This document shows positions 19,979 to 31,677 of a DNA stretch of 64,000 nt, in pieces; position 1 is the first letter of the stretch; each line of letters begins with the position of its first letter. The notes below the pieces were generated by a model that worked only from the letters and a program-made list of their open reading frames with translations, had not been told where the DNA came from and did no database searches. Location: assembly GCA_009809945.1 (NCBI GenBank), contig WTPW01000090.1, positions 15,367 to 79,366 on the forward strand, read 5' to 3'. Position numbers and translations under genes: made by a program. The DNA is from Gigaspora margarita. Taxonomy: Eukaryota; Glomeromycota; Glomeromycetes; Diversisporales; Gigasporaceae.

Positions 19979-20367
19979 TGGTCATACGAAATAACAGGAA
20001 ATTTTTTTCATCGGAGTTAATGTCACCATGTGCTGCCACGCAGCACATAGCGTGACATTAACTCCGATGAAAAAAATGTCCTGTTATTTTTCATCAACTC
20101 ATACAGGGGAGTCCCAAAAATTCCGGGTCGGGATATGTCGGATAGCATCGGAATCATGGTCGGCTGGATCGGAATTGATCAATTTTGCCCCAAGATCATA
20201 AAAAATTTTACTAATAAATCATATTCACCATTAAGTAAAAAATACCCAGCTGATAATTTTGCTATAGAACCTGCTAACAAGTAGGACTAAACGCCGACCT
20301 AGATCCGACGCACCCGACCCGGAAATTTTGGGACAGCCCTGTAAAAATCTTTTTCATCGTATGACCA
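19979..20367. mobile_element. Foldback hairpin element, interrupted by an M9 copy
   Basis: TGGTCATACGA...AATAACAGGA...TTTTTTCATCGGAGTTAATG then TCACCATGTGCTGC is followed after a three-base loop by its complement. The last eight or so bases of the right arm lie beyond the M9 insertion at 20096-20349. Removing that insertion restores a near-perfect hairpin of about 125 bases. Confidence 0.8.
20096..20349 (+). mobile_element. Mutator-like MITE (family M9), copy 3, nested
   Basis: Starts AACTCATACAGGGG and ends CCCTGTAAAAATC; inner TIR halves GTCCCAAAAATTCCGGGTCG and its complement are the best preserved of the family. The perfect 9-base repeat TTTTTCATC flanks it (20087-20095, 20350-20358). 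Confidence 0.9.
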
Positions 20368-20850
20368 TTTCGGCTTGTAATTTCTCTAAAATTCGTAAAA
20401 AAAAACTTATAAACTTATAAAAACTTATTTTAATATCTTATACGTACTAACCTAAAGTGACTCTAACCCTAAAATTAACAAGTAAAATAGAAACTGCCTC
20501 CGCTTTAGATCCCCCACATATAGGTTTGATTGACATAGTATACTGCGCACCCCAGCAAATCATGATCATAAATTAGTGATTATTAAAGTACAGGTGTTAT
20601 ATTATCAATTCATGCCGTATTTACACCCCTTACTTTCCTTACCCGTTCTCCAATAGTTATAGTATTATTATTATTGCTCGATGAGCTAATTTTATTTATA
20701 TGAAAAAAACTTGTAGGTTTCCGTTCTTTAGCTTTATCATACATCACATAAACCTTTCAACATGTATTCTTTCAAATTTTTGTTATAATATGCGAATTTT
20801 CTAGATATTTTCTAAATAATTTCCAAACCTAATTGCAATATGGGATATTA

Positions 20851-21050
20851 CGTATTAAAACAACCCTTTTTTACATGTAAATCATTTTGAGAAAATCGGA
20901 TTTAAATGTTACTTCAAGTTCATTTTGTGGATCTTTTTATTATACAATTAGCTCTTATTGCTTATGAAACTTTTTTTTTTAAATAGATATCTATTAAAAA
21001 TCAATAAAATAATTTTTCAAAAAATTGCAAAAAAGGGCTGTTTTAATACA
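20851..21050. mobile_element. 200-base TA-target MITE
   Basis: Ends CGTATTAAAACAACCCTTTT and AAAAGGGCTGTTTTAATACA are complementary with two differences. TA lies on both sides (20849-20850, 21051-21052). Confidence 0.7.
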
Positions 21051-21391
21051 TAGCATGAGATCCTTGCACTAGTACCCAACCACAGAGCTTAATCACAAGA
21101 TGATGTCTCTCACAATCACAGAGCCTAAACATGAGGACTTTGCATGCTATTTCAGCAATGGGGTTAATCACAACACCCTTGTCTAAAGCCTTTGTACTCT
21201 ACTGTAGCCACAGAATCTGATTGTTAATCTGATGATATCTTTGTACTACTATTGCAGCTGTGGACTAAACATAGGTCCTTGCATTTTTCTAGTTTATAAA
21301 TTATAGAAAAAAAGATGGGTAAGAGCAAGATAATAGAGCTAATATTCACTACAAGGCATGTAATAGTGAAAAAAGTAATCTTCTCTAATTA
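21051..21391. other. Non-coding segment with CACAGA-containing near-repeats
   Basis: Less AT-rich than the surroundings. AATCACA.. and CACAGAGC words recur at 21083-21235. No frame or family was recognised. Confidence 0.35.
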
Positions 21392-23140
21392 TCTCATAAA
21401 CTATAATCCAGGCAAATTTGCTATAAACATTTACAATTTTTTAAACAAAATAAAATTTTATTAATAGGGTGTGGTAACTTAGGAAGTTGGTAAGTTGTCA
21501 CCTCAAGCGGCAGGTCTAGGGTTCAAATCCCACTAGCAACGCTTTGGAAAAATAGACCTGTGTTTCAGTAATTGTTTCTTATCGATCAGTTGGGTATATC
21601 ACCTGTAGTCCTTGGTACACCATCTCAAATGGGAGTTTCCAGGTGCACAAAATCCAAGGAACTAGAGAAATGGAACCATGTTTGGCAAGTCTTGAGTAAG
21701 GAGGTAGTGAAGTTCTTTGACAGTACTACCAAAGCTGTAATATTAGAAACTGGAGCCAGAGAATCAGATGACAAAACTCTTGAGAAGAGGGTCCACCAAC
21801 CTGGCTGCTGGAGTCACACCAGAGAAAAAAGTTCTATGTTCTGGCAGTAGGTACCAAGGGAAGAAAGCCATATTGACCCTTCTAAGCTAACTAGTTTGGA
21901 TGTTTGTGGATCTAGTATAAGGACCAATAGGATGGTGAGGTATGTGCTGGGATCAGAGTGAACCTTGCAAGGGTGAAAGTAGGCATAGTAGTGGTTTAGA
22001 CTAATCTCTAAACTGCAAGTGGTCTGCTTTGGTAGATGCATAAATTACTAAAGCATAGGTAATACCTGTGTGGGACAGGAACTGCTCTACCAAGTGTTTA
22101 CAAGGATAAACTAGTCCTAAAAGGATTTTGCAATACATTTGGAACTGGCCTTGACTAACTTATGTAACAGAGGACTGTACCAGTAATACAAGAAGAATTG
22201 GCAGAAGAAGCAGGAACCAGAGGGTTTAAATAGATAACCCCTAGTTGGGTTGCAGGTATAGCAACTAGTGTATAACCTTCAGGCAGACTACTTAAATTAG
22301 ACAACCAAAAGTTGTATGTGTGGCTAGTTGTACTCTTATCTATGTAACAAATGTCAGAGTGCCTCTGAAGGCACCCATGATCTGATTTACTTGAATAAAA
22401 GCCTTTCCTCATAGTGGAAACTTTGATATGAAAAAAAATTTTATTAATAATATAAGATATACTTTATTTATAGAATATTTTTTTTAAAATATATTTTATA
22501 AACTTTATTAAGAAAATTTTTAAAATTATTAATAAATTTTAAACAGTAAAAGTAACAGTTGCTATAAAACAAAGTTGCAACATTGATGATGTTCTTTGCA
22601 AAAGAGCAAAATTTTTGCTTTTAGGAAAATACCTTCTTTCAACTGCAGACAATAATATATCAATTCTCAAAAAATATAATAAAGTTGCTGTTTAAAATTT
22701 TTATTTAAAAATTTTACTATAAAAGTTTTCTTTGACTTTTCTTAAATTTTATATATTCTATCTATAAAAAAATTTTGTTTCTAATACAAGTCTTATTTTT
22801 ACAAGTAAATCACAAAAGTTCCAATAATAAAAGTTGTAATCCTTTTTTTTAAACTATAAAATTGCATTTAAAACAGAAGTTTAGAGTTAATATTTATAGA
22901 GTTTGTCAAAAAATAGTAAATAATTTTTTTGATTAAAATTTTTTTTCTAAACTTGTCTATTTTTAGCTTATAAGCAACTTAAGCTTTTTTCTTATATAAA
23001 TTAAATACTACTTTAATATAATCCTTATTTTTTAAAATATTATTAAAAAAATTTTAATTAAATATTTTAAGTTTTAAAAAAAGTAGATCATAAGCATATT
23101 TATAGACAAATTTGCCTAGAGTTGCTTACAGTTTAAGGAA
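21392..23140 (+). mobile_element. TA-target MITE family G, copy 1 (host of S1 copy 1)
   Basis: Left end TCTCATAAACTATAATCC then AGGCAAATTTG, right end CAAATTTGCCTAGAG...TTTAAGGAA, each flanked by TA. Without the nested S1 element (968 bases plus its duplication) about 766 bases remain, close to the 640-654 of the other copies. It shares TTTTAAAATTATTA and TCTTAAATTTTATAT blocks with them. Confidence 0.65.
21467..22434 (+). mobile_element. tRNA-headed SINE-like element S1, copy 1
   Basis: Begins GGGTGTGGTAACTTAGGAAG and carries the B box GGTTCAAATCC at 21520-21530, so it has a tRNA-derived head with an internal RNA polymerase III promoter. A body of about 870 bases follows and the end is A-rich (TGATATGAAAAA). 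The 15-base direct repeat AAAATTTTATTAATA flanks it (21452-21466 and 22435-22449), as expected of LINE-driven retroposition. It is unusually long for a SINE. The body is less AT-rich than its surroundings. Reverse-strand frames are partly conserved with copy 2. Confidence 0.8.
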
Positions 23141-23739
23141 TAGTTAATGGTAAAATTAATTTTACAAATTAATACAGTTACAGTACATGCTATATTTTTT
23201 GCTATAATTGCATTAAACAGTAATATAGTAATGCCTTAATGCTGTTTGTTGAAATGCTGTACTATATTATGTTTTTCCTTTATTGCAATTTGCAAAATGA
23301 TTTATTTTTGATCAAAATGCATAGATTATCACTTATCTAAACAATCATCTGATTGTTGTCTTATTGTGTGATTGTTAAGTGATTTCTATATCAAAAATTC
23401 AATATAAACACATTATTTTTATAATCTTTGTTAGGCATAATTATAATTGATAAAACCTAAAAATCAGTTTGTACAATTATGTAATTGTAAAGATATATAG
23501 TAATCTACAAATTTGATCAAAAAATAAATTATTTTGTAAATCACAATAAATAATATACTATTAATTATGTTTTTAAATTTGTTTTTGTTGACTTTGTTAA
23601 TTTAGTACTATATACGTAATGGCTATAAAAAATAGATTTAGTCTGGTCTAGATTTTATTTGGATTTAAACAATTATTAGTAATTATTTTATTGACCTCTA
23701 TATGTTATTATTTGAAAACAATAAAGTTCCTTAAACTCA
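23141..23739. other. AT-rich DNA, nothing recognised
   Basis: No frame, TIR or tandem structure recognised beyond general AT richness. Confidence 0.4.
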
Positions 23740-24003
23740 AATCAAATCAAATATTAAGCATATTTGAATTTGATCAAATCAAATAAGCCTTGATTTGAAT
23801 TTGATTTTGAATTAAAAATTCTGTATTTGAATTTGATTTGGTTTAAAATTTTTTAAAATTTTACTTATAAATTATCAAATATTTCAAATATTTGATCAAA
23901 TTAAATTAAATATTCATTAATTTGAATTTAATTTGATTTGAAAATTCTGTATTTGAATTTGATTTGAATTCAAATATTTGATCAAATCAAATCAAATTGT
24001 AGA
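23740..24003. repeat. Degenerate array of TTTGATCAAATCAAAT
   Basis: The partly self-complementary words TTTGATCAAATCAAAT, TTTGAATTTGAT and their complements recur at least ten times. Single copies are also at 3165-3180 and 3830. Satellite-like, no coding. Confidence 0.6.
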
Positions 24004-24740
24004 ACTCTAGAAAACAGCTTAGCAAGCTAATTAATCAAATATAACATTATTGTTAGATTTTAATAATAGTATATATAATAATTGTTCACAGAACATAACT
24101 CTCACAAGTCTTGATAAACATGATTTTAATTAAAAAATTTGTTGTAGTACAGTAAATAACAAATTTAAAAAACAAACAAATAGTTAAAAAGTATAATTAG
24201 TAATTCATAAAACTTATTATTTTTCGCTTAAAGTATAACAATATAATTATTAGATAATTTATATTTTTCTATATAATTAAACTTATTACTATTAGTTTTT
24301 GCAATTATTAAACAATATCATAGAGCCAAATTCTTCTTTCCAATTCTTTTAATATTATTTAGTTCATTAAATAGAATTATTATCATATATAAAGACTCTA
24401 AGTTAAAATGACATTAGCAAAATATATAAACAAAACTTATAAATTATTATAACCTAAAATATTTTGAAATAATTATAATTGGTATAGTATATTACAGAAT
24501 TTATTATAAAATATTACAGAATTTATTTCAAAATATTATGAAATAAATTTCAAAATATTTCAAAATATATTGTGAAATATTGCGAATAAACCAAATAAAA
24601 AATGTATAATTATCTTCTTTAGGGTTTGCAGAAGATAATATTTTCACAAATTTTGCAATATTTTGCAATATTTCACAATGTTTCGAAATATTTTGAAATA
24701 TTTTAAGGATAGAGAGTACTATTTTAATATTATATATCAT
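24004..24740. other. AT-rich DNA with TTTCGAAATATTTTG words
   Basis: No gene. Bases 24480-24710 carry AAATATTTCAAAATAT-type and TTTTGCAATATTTCAC-type words also found at 2.5, 33.8 and 40.65 kb. Confidence 0.4.
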
Positions 24741-25165
24741 TTTAGGGGACTACTATTTCTATCATGGTATTTTGCTATTTTTATTATAATTATATAAAAT
24801 TTTCTATTTTTAGAATTCTTTCTAACTTTAATTTTAATCCTAACTCAAACCCTAACTCTAAAACCTAATAACAGATAAGTAAACCTTCTTTGGTCACTAA
24901 TTGAAAGTTGTAGAGCTTATTTTTCTAATTCTAATGGTAGTTAAATCATCAAAATCAGCCAGTGGTTTCCAAGTAGTGTTCTAATATAGGTAAGTATCAC
25001 TTGGTCATCTGCAAGTGAGCGGGTAACTTGGGTTGAATTATGGCCCACTTAGGTGGTCAATTTGCAGGTTACCTGCAGGTCAATCATGGATCAACCCGCA
25101 GGTTACCCTTGGGTCAACCTGTGGGTAATCCACATGGGTGACCTGCATAGGTTAGTTATAATAGG

Positions 25166-25285
25166 TAAGAGAGTAAAAGAGAAAGAAAGAAAGAGAGAAA
25201 GAGAGTGAGATAAAGAAAAAAAAAGAAAAGAAGAGAAAAAGAAAAGGAGAGAGAAAGAAAGGGAGAGAGAAAGAAAAGGAAAGAG
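25166..25285. repeat. GA-rich purine tract
   Basis: GAAAGAAAGAAAGAGAGAAA-type sequence on the plus strand, followed at 25307-25400 by a T-rich tract. The long reverse-strand Leu/Phe/Ser frame is only its translation. Confidence 0.75.
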
Positions 25286-25464
25286 GAGTAAAAATAGCAT
25301 AAAATAGCTTTTTTTTTTCTAAGCCAATTTTTTTTAATTTTTCTTTCTCTTTTTTTTAATTTACTTTTTTTTTGCAATTTTATTTTTTTTAATTTTTTTT
25401 TAGAATTAGACTGTAGTTTGAATGATCTACTTGTGGGTAAAATTTTTTTATCACATGGGTGAAC

Positions 25465-25615
25465 CAGATTACCCACTCGCGGATGATCCATAGCAGAATT
25501 TTTTCTATTACTTAGTGTTTACCCAGGTAATCTGAGTAACCCACCCACAAGTGACCCATAGCAGAATTTTTTCTATTCCTAGTGTTCACCTGGGTGACCT
25601 GAATGACCCACCCAT
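25465..25615. repeat. Tandem duplication of about 71 bases
   Basis: Each unit holds CATAGCAGAATTTTTTCTAT, then CTTAGTGTTTACCCAGGTAA or CTAGTGTTCACCTGGGTGAC and a CCCACC block. GGGTNACC words of the same kind occur at 25020-25140. Confidence 0.6.
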
Positions 25616-25933
25616 GGGTGACCCAGGTTGGGATTTTTGTGACAGGTCAGAATACTAACCCAAAATTCTTGGGATCAAAGAAGAGAACATAAGGATCAGC
25701 AAATTTATTGTTTAATTTATTGTTATACTAAGTATAGAAAATGCTATCAAATGATAAATCATAATTTGTGCAGAATTTTATTATTACAATTGACTTTGTG
25801 TTCTTAAGTAAGTTGTTCTTTGGCTCAAAAAAATGCTAGTTTCTTAAAACGTGTTTTATTATTTTCTTAGTAAAATTTTTCACTACAATAAAAAATATTC
25901 TCAAAACATATGTAAAGAAAACAAATAAAATTA

Positions 25934-26269
25934 CAGTCGGACTTTCATAAATGCAACCTCCATAAATGCAATACCTCCCTAAATGCACGTTTTTGCCTTG
26001 TTTATAAAAAATTATTAGTGCTAAATGCACGTTCAATATTCTGTAAATGAATATTCTTCCAAATAATTTTCTATATCATGCTATTAATGCATGTAGCCAA
26101 TCAAATTTTAGTATTTAAGATAGGTTATACAGTTTTTAGTAGAAGTTATACAAACTTGATGATCTAATCTTTAAAGCTACAATATAATTGGCTCTCTCTA
26201 AATGCAATACCTCCCTAAATGCACATTGTAGACTTGTCTGTACATGTTGCATTTATGGAGGTTTAACTG
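25934..26269. mobile_element. 336-base pogo/Tc1-like MITE, TA target
   Basis: Ends CAGTCGGACTTTCATAAATG and CATTTATGGAGGTTTAACTG are complementary with few differences; TA flanks both (25932-25933, 26270-26271). CTCCCTAAATGCAC recurs inside each half. Confidence 0.75.
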
Positions 26270-27043
26270 TAGTAAAAAAAGCTATCAAATAAAAAATCAT
26301 GATTTGCACAAAACTTTATTATCACATTTGACTTTGGGCTCTTAAGTAAAGTTGTTCTTTGGTTTAAAAAAAACTTAGTTTTTTAAGATGAGTTTTATTA
26401 GTTTTTTAGTAAAATTTTCACTATGATAAAAAAACTTTTCAAAAGTATGCAAAGAAAAATGAATAGTTTGTGTAATAGTAAATTTGCTGATCCTTATGTT
26501 CTCTTCTTTGATCCCAAGTATCTTGAAATCCACTAGGCTGATTTAGATAATTTAACTACTATTAGAATCAGAAAAAATGAGCTCTACAACTTTTAACTAG
26601 GAACAAAAAAAGGTTTACTTATTAGTTTTAGAGTTAAAATTATAGTAAATTTATAATATGTTATATTAAATACTAAAAATAGAAGTTTTTGTATAATTAT
26701 AGTGGAAATAGCAAAATACAATAGTGGAAATAGGCATCTCCTAATTTTAATAGTAAATTTTGTTTATATTTAATTTTATGAAAAATTATATAAGTAAACT
26801 AATTTTAATTCTTAAAACAAGTTTGTAGAGCAGATTTTTCTAATTCTAATAATAGTAAAATTATTAAAATTGGTTAAAAACTTAGTAAAATATATATTTT
26901 TAAAGATTGGGTATTAAAATTAAATAATAAAATTAACTTATAAATTTACATAAATTGACATATCAGAATTAATAATTTTGTGCAACCCAGAAAAATTTGG
27001 TCCAACTTTGTGATATATACAACTATATTTTTTTAAAATATAA

Positions 27044-27281
27044 GGGCAATGACATTTATTACGTAATATTTTAGGGGATGGGGGGGTCAGATGAAATCTT
27101 ATGTTATACAAACTAGACTACTAGCCAATCAAAATCAAGAATTATTTAACCATAATTATAACAAAATATGGGATAAATATATTTTTTGTGTAACAAAATT
27201 GAGCATTTTGATTGGTCTTACATGGGGGTGGGGGGTAAGCCTCTATAGTAAATGAATATTACGTAATAAATGTCATCGCCC
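27044..27281. mobile_element. 238-base Harbinger-like MITE, TAA target
   Basis: Ends GGGCAATGACATTTATTACG and CGTAATAAATGTCATCGCCC match over more than 20 bases. TAA flanks both sides (27041-27043, 27282-27284). Inner GGGGGGGTCAG/GGGGGTGGGGGG runs are asymmetrical. Confidence 0.8.
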
Positions 27282-27558
27282 TAATAATAGTTCAAAATTT
27301 TACAATAATAGATAAATTGTTTTATTTATATGTTATAAAATTTTAACAAAAGTTAGTTGTAATTTAAAAAAGTTTTATTAGTAGCATATATCAGTTTTAT
27401 ATGAAATTTTCAAAATACTATATAAAACTATATTAAAATGATCTATGTACTCTCTACTCTTAAAAGTTTTTGCAGGTTTTCACATGATTTACAAGATTTT
27501 GCAATTTTGCAATTTTATTTAATTTATTATAATTATATATATTATATATTTAAATTAA
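27282..27558. other. AT-rich DNA between elements
   Basis: No gene or clear repeat; AT-rich with TTTTGCAATTTTGCAATTTT near 27500. The interval 26746-27043 is similar. Confidence 0.35.
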
Positions 27559-28375
27559 GGGTTTTTCTTGGCATCTCTAGTCAGAGATATATAAATTATA
27601 TATTTCTGGTTTACTGATCAATCAAAGAACAGGAAAATCACATAATTAAAAAGTTCATATATTGATCTGATTGCTGATGCAAAATTGGCTATGTATTGCC
27701 AGATCTGGATAGATAAGTATAGATCATCTTTGATCTGTTTTTTATTTATTTATTTTTTTTACTTGTCTTTGCTTTTTTTACTAACTAATTTTTTTATTTT
27801 TTTTATTTATTTATTTAGCTTGTTATCTTTCGTCATGCTATCACAGTTGGTATTGCAGTTGGTGTTATTATTGGTGTTATCATTGGTATCATTGTTATTG
27901 CTGTTAGATTTCCTCTGGATTCAGTGTTTTATATTTTTCTGACATTTTGTGGGTTAATTTTGTGTTCGTAATATGGTCTTTGTGTGAGTATCTTATAGAT
28001 GGTCTTTTGTATTTTCCTGCTATTTTTGCAGGTGGTCTTATAGGTGGTCTTTCATATTTCTCTATGGGTTGTCTTTGGTTTTTTTGTGAAGAATTAATCA
28101 ATAAAGTAGCTTTGGTAAAAGTTCTTATTTTTCTTTCTTTTTTTTTCTTTTTTTTCTTTATTTTTTTTAACTGCTTAGGTTTTTTTAGATTCACTACAAT
28201 ATAGAATCATTAACATTCATCATTGGTGCTATCATTGTTGGTGCCTCCTTTTGTTGCTATATTATTTGTTGGTTTTTGGTAAGTCATTCTTGCTGTGTGC
28301 CATATCATGCTATAATACTTATATCGTGTATAGGATTAGATTAGGATTAGAAGATAAAATGATTATGATTCATGT

Positions 28376-28552
28376 AGGACTCTGAAATATATATAGATAG
28401 ATCAGATTAATTATAAAATTATTAAAAATAGAAAGATCTGCAGAAAAACTTCAAAAATAAGCAAATAAATTACTAAAATAAAAAAAATCTATATAAAACC
28501 CCCAAAATAAGCAAACTAATACCTAGCCTATCTATGTATATTTTGGGGTCCT
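28376..28552 (+). mobile_element. AGGACC MITE, copy 1
   Basis: Ends AGGACTCTGAAATATATATA and TATATTTTGGGGTCCT are complementary in part. The matching position in the opposite arm (about 30105) lacks it, which confirms an insertion. The target duplication has decayed. Confidence 0.7.
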
Positions 28553-28591
28553 ATTAGTATTAGTGTTAGTGTTAGTTATACAAGGTTTAGT

Positions 28592-28766
28592 AGGACCCTG
28601 AAATATACATAGATAGATCAGGTTAATTATAAAATTACTAAAAATAAAAGATCTGCAAAAAATCTTAAAAATAAGCAAAAATTACTAAAAATAGAAAAGA
28701 TCTGCATAAACCCCAAAAATAAGCAAACTAATACCTAATTTATCTATATATATTTTGGAGTTATGG
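28592..28766 (+). mobile_element. AGGACC MITE, copy 2
   Basis: Starts AGGACCCTGAAATATACATA; the right end (TTTTGGAGTTATGG) has drifted. Absent from the matching point of the opposite arm near 30055. Confidence 0.65.
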
Positions 28767-29243
28767 TTCAGTATAAGGGTTGAGTTAGATATTAGCACAA
28801 AATTATATAAGTGTAGATATGTTTTAGTTGTATAATAAATATGTATTAGTTGTATATTAAATATGAAATAAATATAAAATAAATGTGATGAATCATAATT
28901 AAAGTAAAATAACAAAACAAAGTGAGGCAACAAGACAAAGCTATGAAAATATAAAAATAGCTATCTAAACTAGTCTTGGTCTACTATATAAAAGTATTAA
29001 AAATGCTCTAACCTTAATATCAATCGATTTTAATTAAAAATCAAAAAATTATAATGTACATACATATCTAGCTTTAAGCAACCTCTAACTTGGTCATGCA
29101 TTCCAATAAAATTAATGACTAATTTTATATATCATGAATTATAATAACATCAGATTAAAATAAAATATGGGTATCTATTTATCCCTCTTGTTTAATATAA
29201 ACTTTACTCTAAAACTAACCTCTAATCTTAATTTTTAGTCCTA

Positions 29244-29897
29244 TCCCTTAAATTGTAATACAGACAAATTTGCCTGCATATTTTAAAAATTTTAATAAAA
29301 TTTTAATAAAATTTTAAATATTGATTTTAGCTATACCTTTTCTAAGTAAAAAATATTCTTTGAGTTTTGTGTTAATAACTTTGTTATAAAAATTTTTTAA
29401 AATTATTAGAAAACTTTAGTATAATTAAAGTTTAAAGTTCTTGTATTAGCATTTTTACTATTAAAATTTTTCTTTAGATTTTCTTAAATTTTATATGTTC
29501 CCGTCTATAAAAAAAACTTTTACTTCTAATACAAGTCTTGATTTTTACAAATAAATCATTAAAGTTGCAATAATAAAAGTTATTATCCTTTATATAAACT
29601 ACAATATTGTCTTAAGAACTATAGCTTTAAAACTAAAACTAAATAAAATTACAGAGAAATTGTGATAAAATTTTTTAAAAAATTTTTTTCTTAAAGATAT
29701 CTATTTTTAGCTTATATATAACTTAAAATTTTTTTTTTACAATATAAAAACTAATTTTGCAAAAAAGTAATCCTTATTTTAAATATAATTGTACAAAGTT
29801 TTATTTAATTATCTTGATATTTAAAAAAAATAAATCAGAGCAAAAAAAGTGCAAAAACACAGGCAAATTTGCTTGTGTCCTACTACAATCTAAGAGA
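29244..29897 (+). mobile_element. TA-target MITE family G, copy 2
   Basis: Starts TCCCTTAAATTGTAATACAG and ends with CTACAATCTAAGAGA; the inner TIR block CAAATTTGCCTG faces CAGGCAAATTTG. TA on both sides. 654 bases, no ORF. Confidence 0.75.
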
Positions 29898-30059
29898 TAG
29901 AATGCACTAATTTGTTCTTTTTTTTATACTATATATATTTCACTTTATTATAATTTGTTACATTTATTTTATATTTATTTATATTTATTATATACTAATA
30001 CTTATTCACACTTACATAATTTTATGCTTTTATCTAACTTAACCCTAACATTGAACCTC

Positions 30060-30110
30060 ATATAACTAACACTAACACTAATACTAACACTAACACTAAT
30101 ACTAATCTAT
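30060..30110. repeat. (CTAACA/CTAATA)n hexamer run
   Basis: CTAACACTAACACTAATACT is repeated here; the mirrored arm has a shorter TTAGTGTTAGTG run at 28555-28575. Part of the foldback arm, not telomeric. Confidence 0.7.
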
Positions 30111-30719
30111 CTTCTAATCCTAATCTAACCCTACACATGATGTAAGCAATTTTTAGCAATATATAGCATAATATAGTACATAGCAAGAATGACTCACCAA
30201 AGATGAAAAGAGCACCAATGAACAACAACACCAACAAATGACAATACAAATGATGAAAAGAGATACCAACAAACAATACTAGCAATGAAAGAGGACCAAC
30301 AAAAAACAACAGTGACGAAAGAAGGTACTAACAATGATAGCACCAATAACGAATGATGATAATTCCATATCATGGTAAACCTAAAAAAAACTGAAGCATT
30401 TAAAGAAAATAAGGAAAAAAATAAAAAAATAAAAACCTTTACCAGGGTTGCTTTACTAGGACCCTGAACTATTAGTATATAGATCAGTGAATTAGATACA
30501 TAGTTAACTTAGTAACTTTTTTATATGTAAGATTCAGGTTTGTGTAAAATCAACCAAAATTTTTTTAAAAAGTTGGATTTTCAATTTGCTTAATTCTAAT
30601 CAAATTTTAAAATAGATAGAGGTTGCCGATGCATATTTTTGGTATAAATTTTAAGTATATATGCAAATACATGTGTACTATCAAAAAAAACTTATTATAA
30701 CAAGTTTTTTCTTGCTGTA

Positions 30720-30925
30720 CTTATATTTATTTACTCAACTATATTTGAACATGATATATTTATTTAATCAACTATATTTGAACATGACATGTTTATTTAC
30801 TTGACATGACATATTTATTTATTTGAACATGACATATCTCAACTATATTTGAACATGACATATTTATTTACTTGACTATATTTAAACATGACATATTTAT
30901 TTACTTGACTATGTTTAAATGTAAC
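30720..30925. repeat. Minisatellite with CTATATTTGAACATGACATA units
   Basis: About six variable units of 30-40 bases combine CAACTATATTTGAACATGAC and ATATTTATTTACTTGA. Confidence 0.7.
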
Positions 30926-31138
30926 ATAATTATTTTTTTGAATGCAACATATTTAATTTAGAGTATTCTTAATATAGAATTAAAATTAACCTGGCTTTCT
31001 AAATTTGGTAGATAATCACAAGTCTGAGTTTGGTCTGATTTTTGGACTGGACTTAGATTTTTGTATTTAGACTTTTTAGTCTAGTCTGAGTTCAGTTTGA
31101 GTCTGATCTGAAGCCTGCAAACTGGTCTAAGTTTAAAT

Positions 31139-31677
31139 ATATTTATGTGTTTTTTGGTGCTGAACAAGTTTACTTAGTGCATGAAGTTAGAATTAATTAG
31201 TAAAGTTTTGTGAATTATAAGATTTTATAGAATTTTATTAATAAAATTCTATAAAATCTTATAATTCACAAAATTTTACTAATTAATTCTAACTTTATGC
31301 ACTAAGTAAACTTGTTTTGCACCTAAAAATACATCAAATTGGCAGAAATTTTTTTATTTTACTTAAAATTTGGAGAATAGATGTATAATTTTGGAATTTT
31401 GATCAAAAAAGTCAAATTTAAGCATCTTTTCTCCAAATTTCAAGTAAAATAAAAAAATTTGCCAATTTGATATATATTTAGGTGCTGAACAAGTTTACTT
31501 AGTGCATTAAGTTAAAATTAATTAGTGAAATGTTGTGAATTATAAGATTTTATAGAATTTTATTAATAAAATTCTATAAAATCTTATGATTCACAAAATT
31601 TTACTAATTAATTCTAACTTAATGCACTAAGTAAACTTGTTCGGCACCAAAAAATATATAAATATATTTGGACTCAA
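31139..31677. mobile_element. Triple palindrome element
   Basis: Two near-perfect palindromes of about 150 bases (about 31160-31322 and 31482-31650) read inward from GGTGCTGAACAAGTTTACTT to a centre at TTTTATTAATAAAA. The space between them is a third inverted pair (GCACCTAAAAATACATCAAA against its complement). AAATATATTT occurs on both outer sides, a possible 10-base duplication. No ORF. Confidence 0.75.

Larger units (their letters stand above)
24741..26745. mobile_element. 2-kb element bounded by about 210-base inverted arms
   Basis: 24741-24970 and 26530-26745 are imperfect complements. Shared words include GGTATTTTGCTAT, AACTCTAAAACC, AGTAAACCTT and AAAGTTGTAGAGCT. Inside are a tandem pair of about 71 bases (about 25465-25615), a purine-rich tract, a direct repeat of about 180 bases (25751-25925 and 26281-26465) and a nested pogo-like MITE. 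No transposase. Confidence 0.6.

Noticed and set aside
27685-28204. Open frames rich in Leu, Val, Phe and Gly as membrane proteins
   Set aside because: They lie in the arm of a foldback element, consist of iterated GTTGGTATTGTT-like words, and the opposite arm has mutated versions without an open frame.
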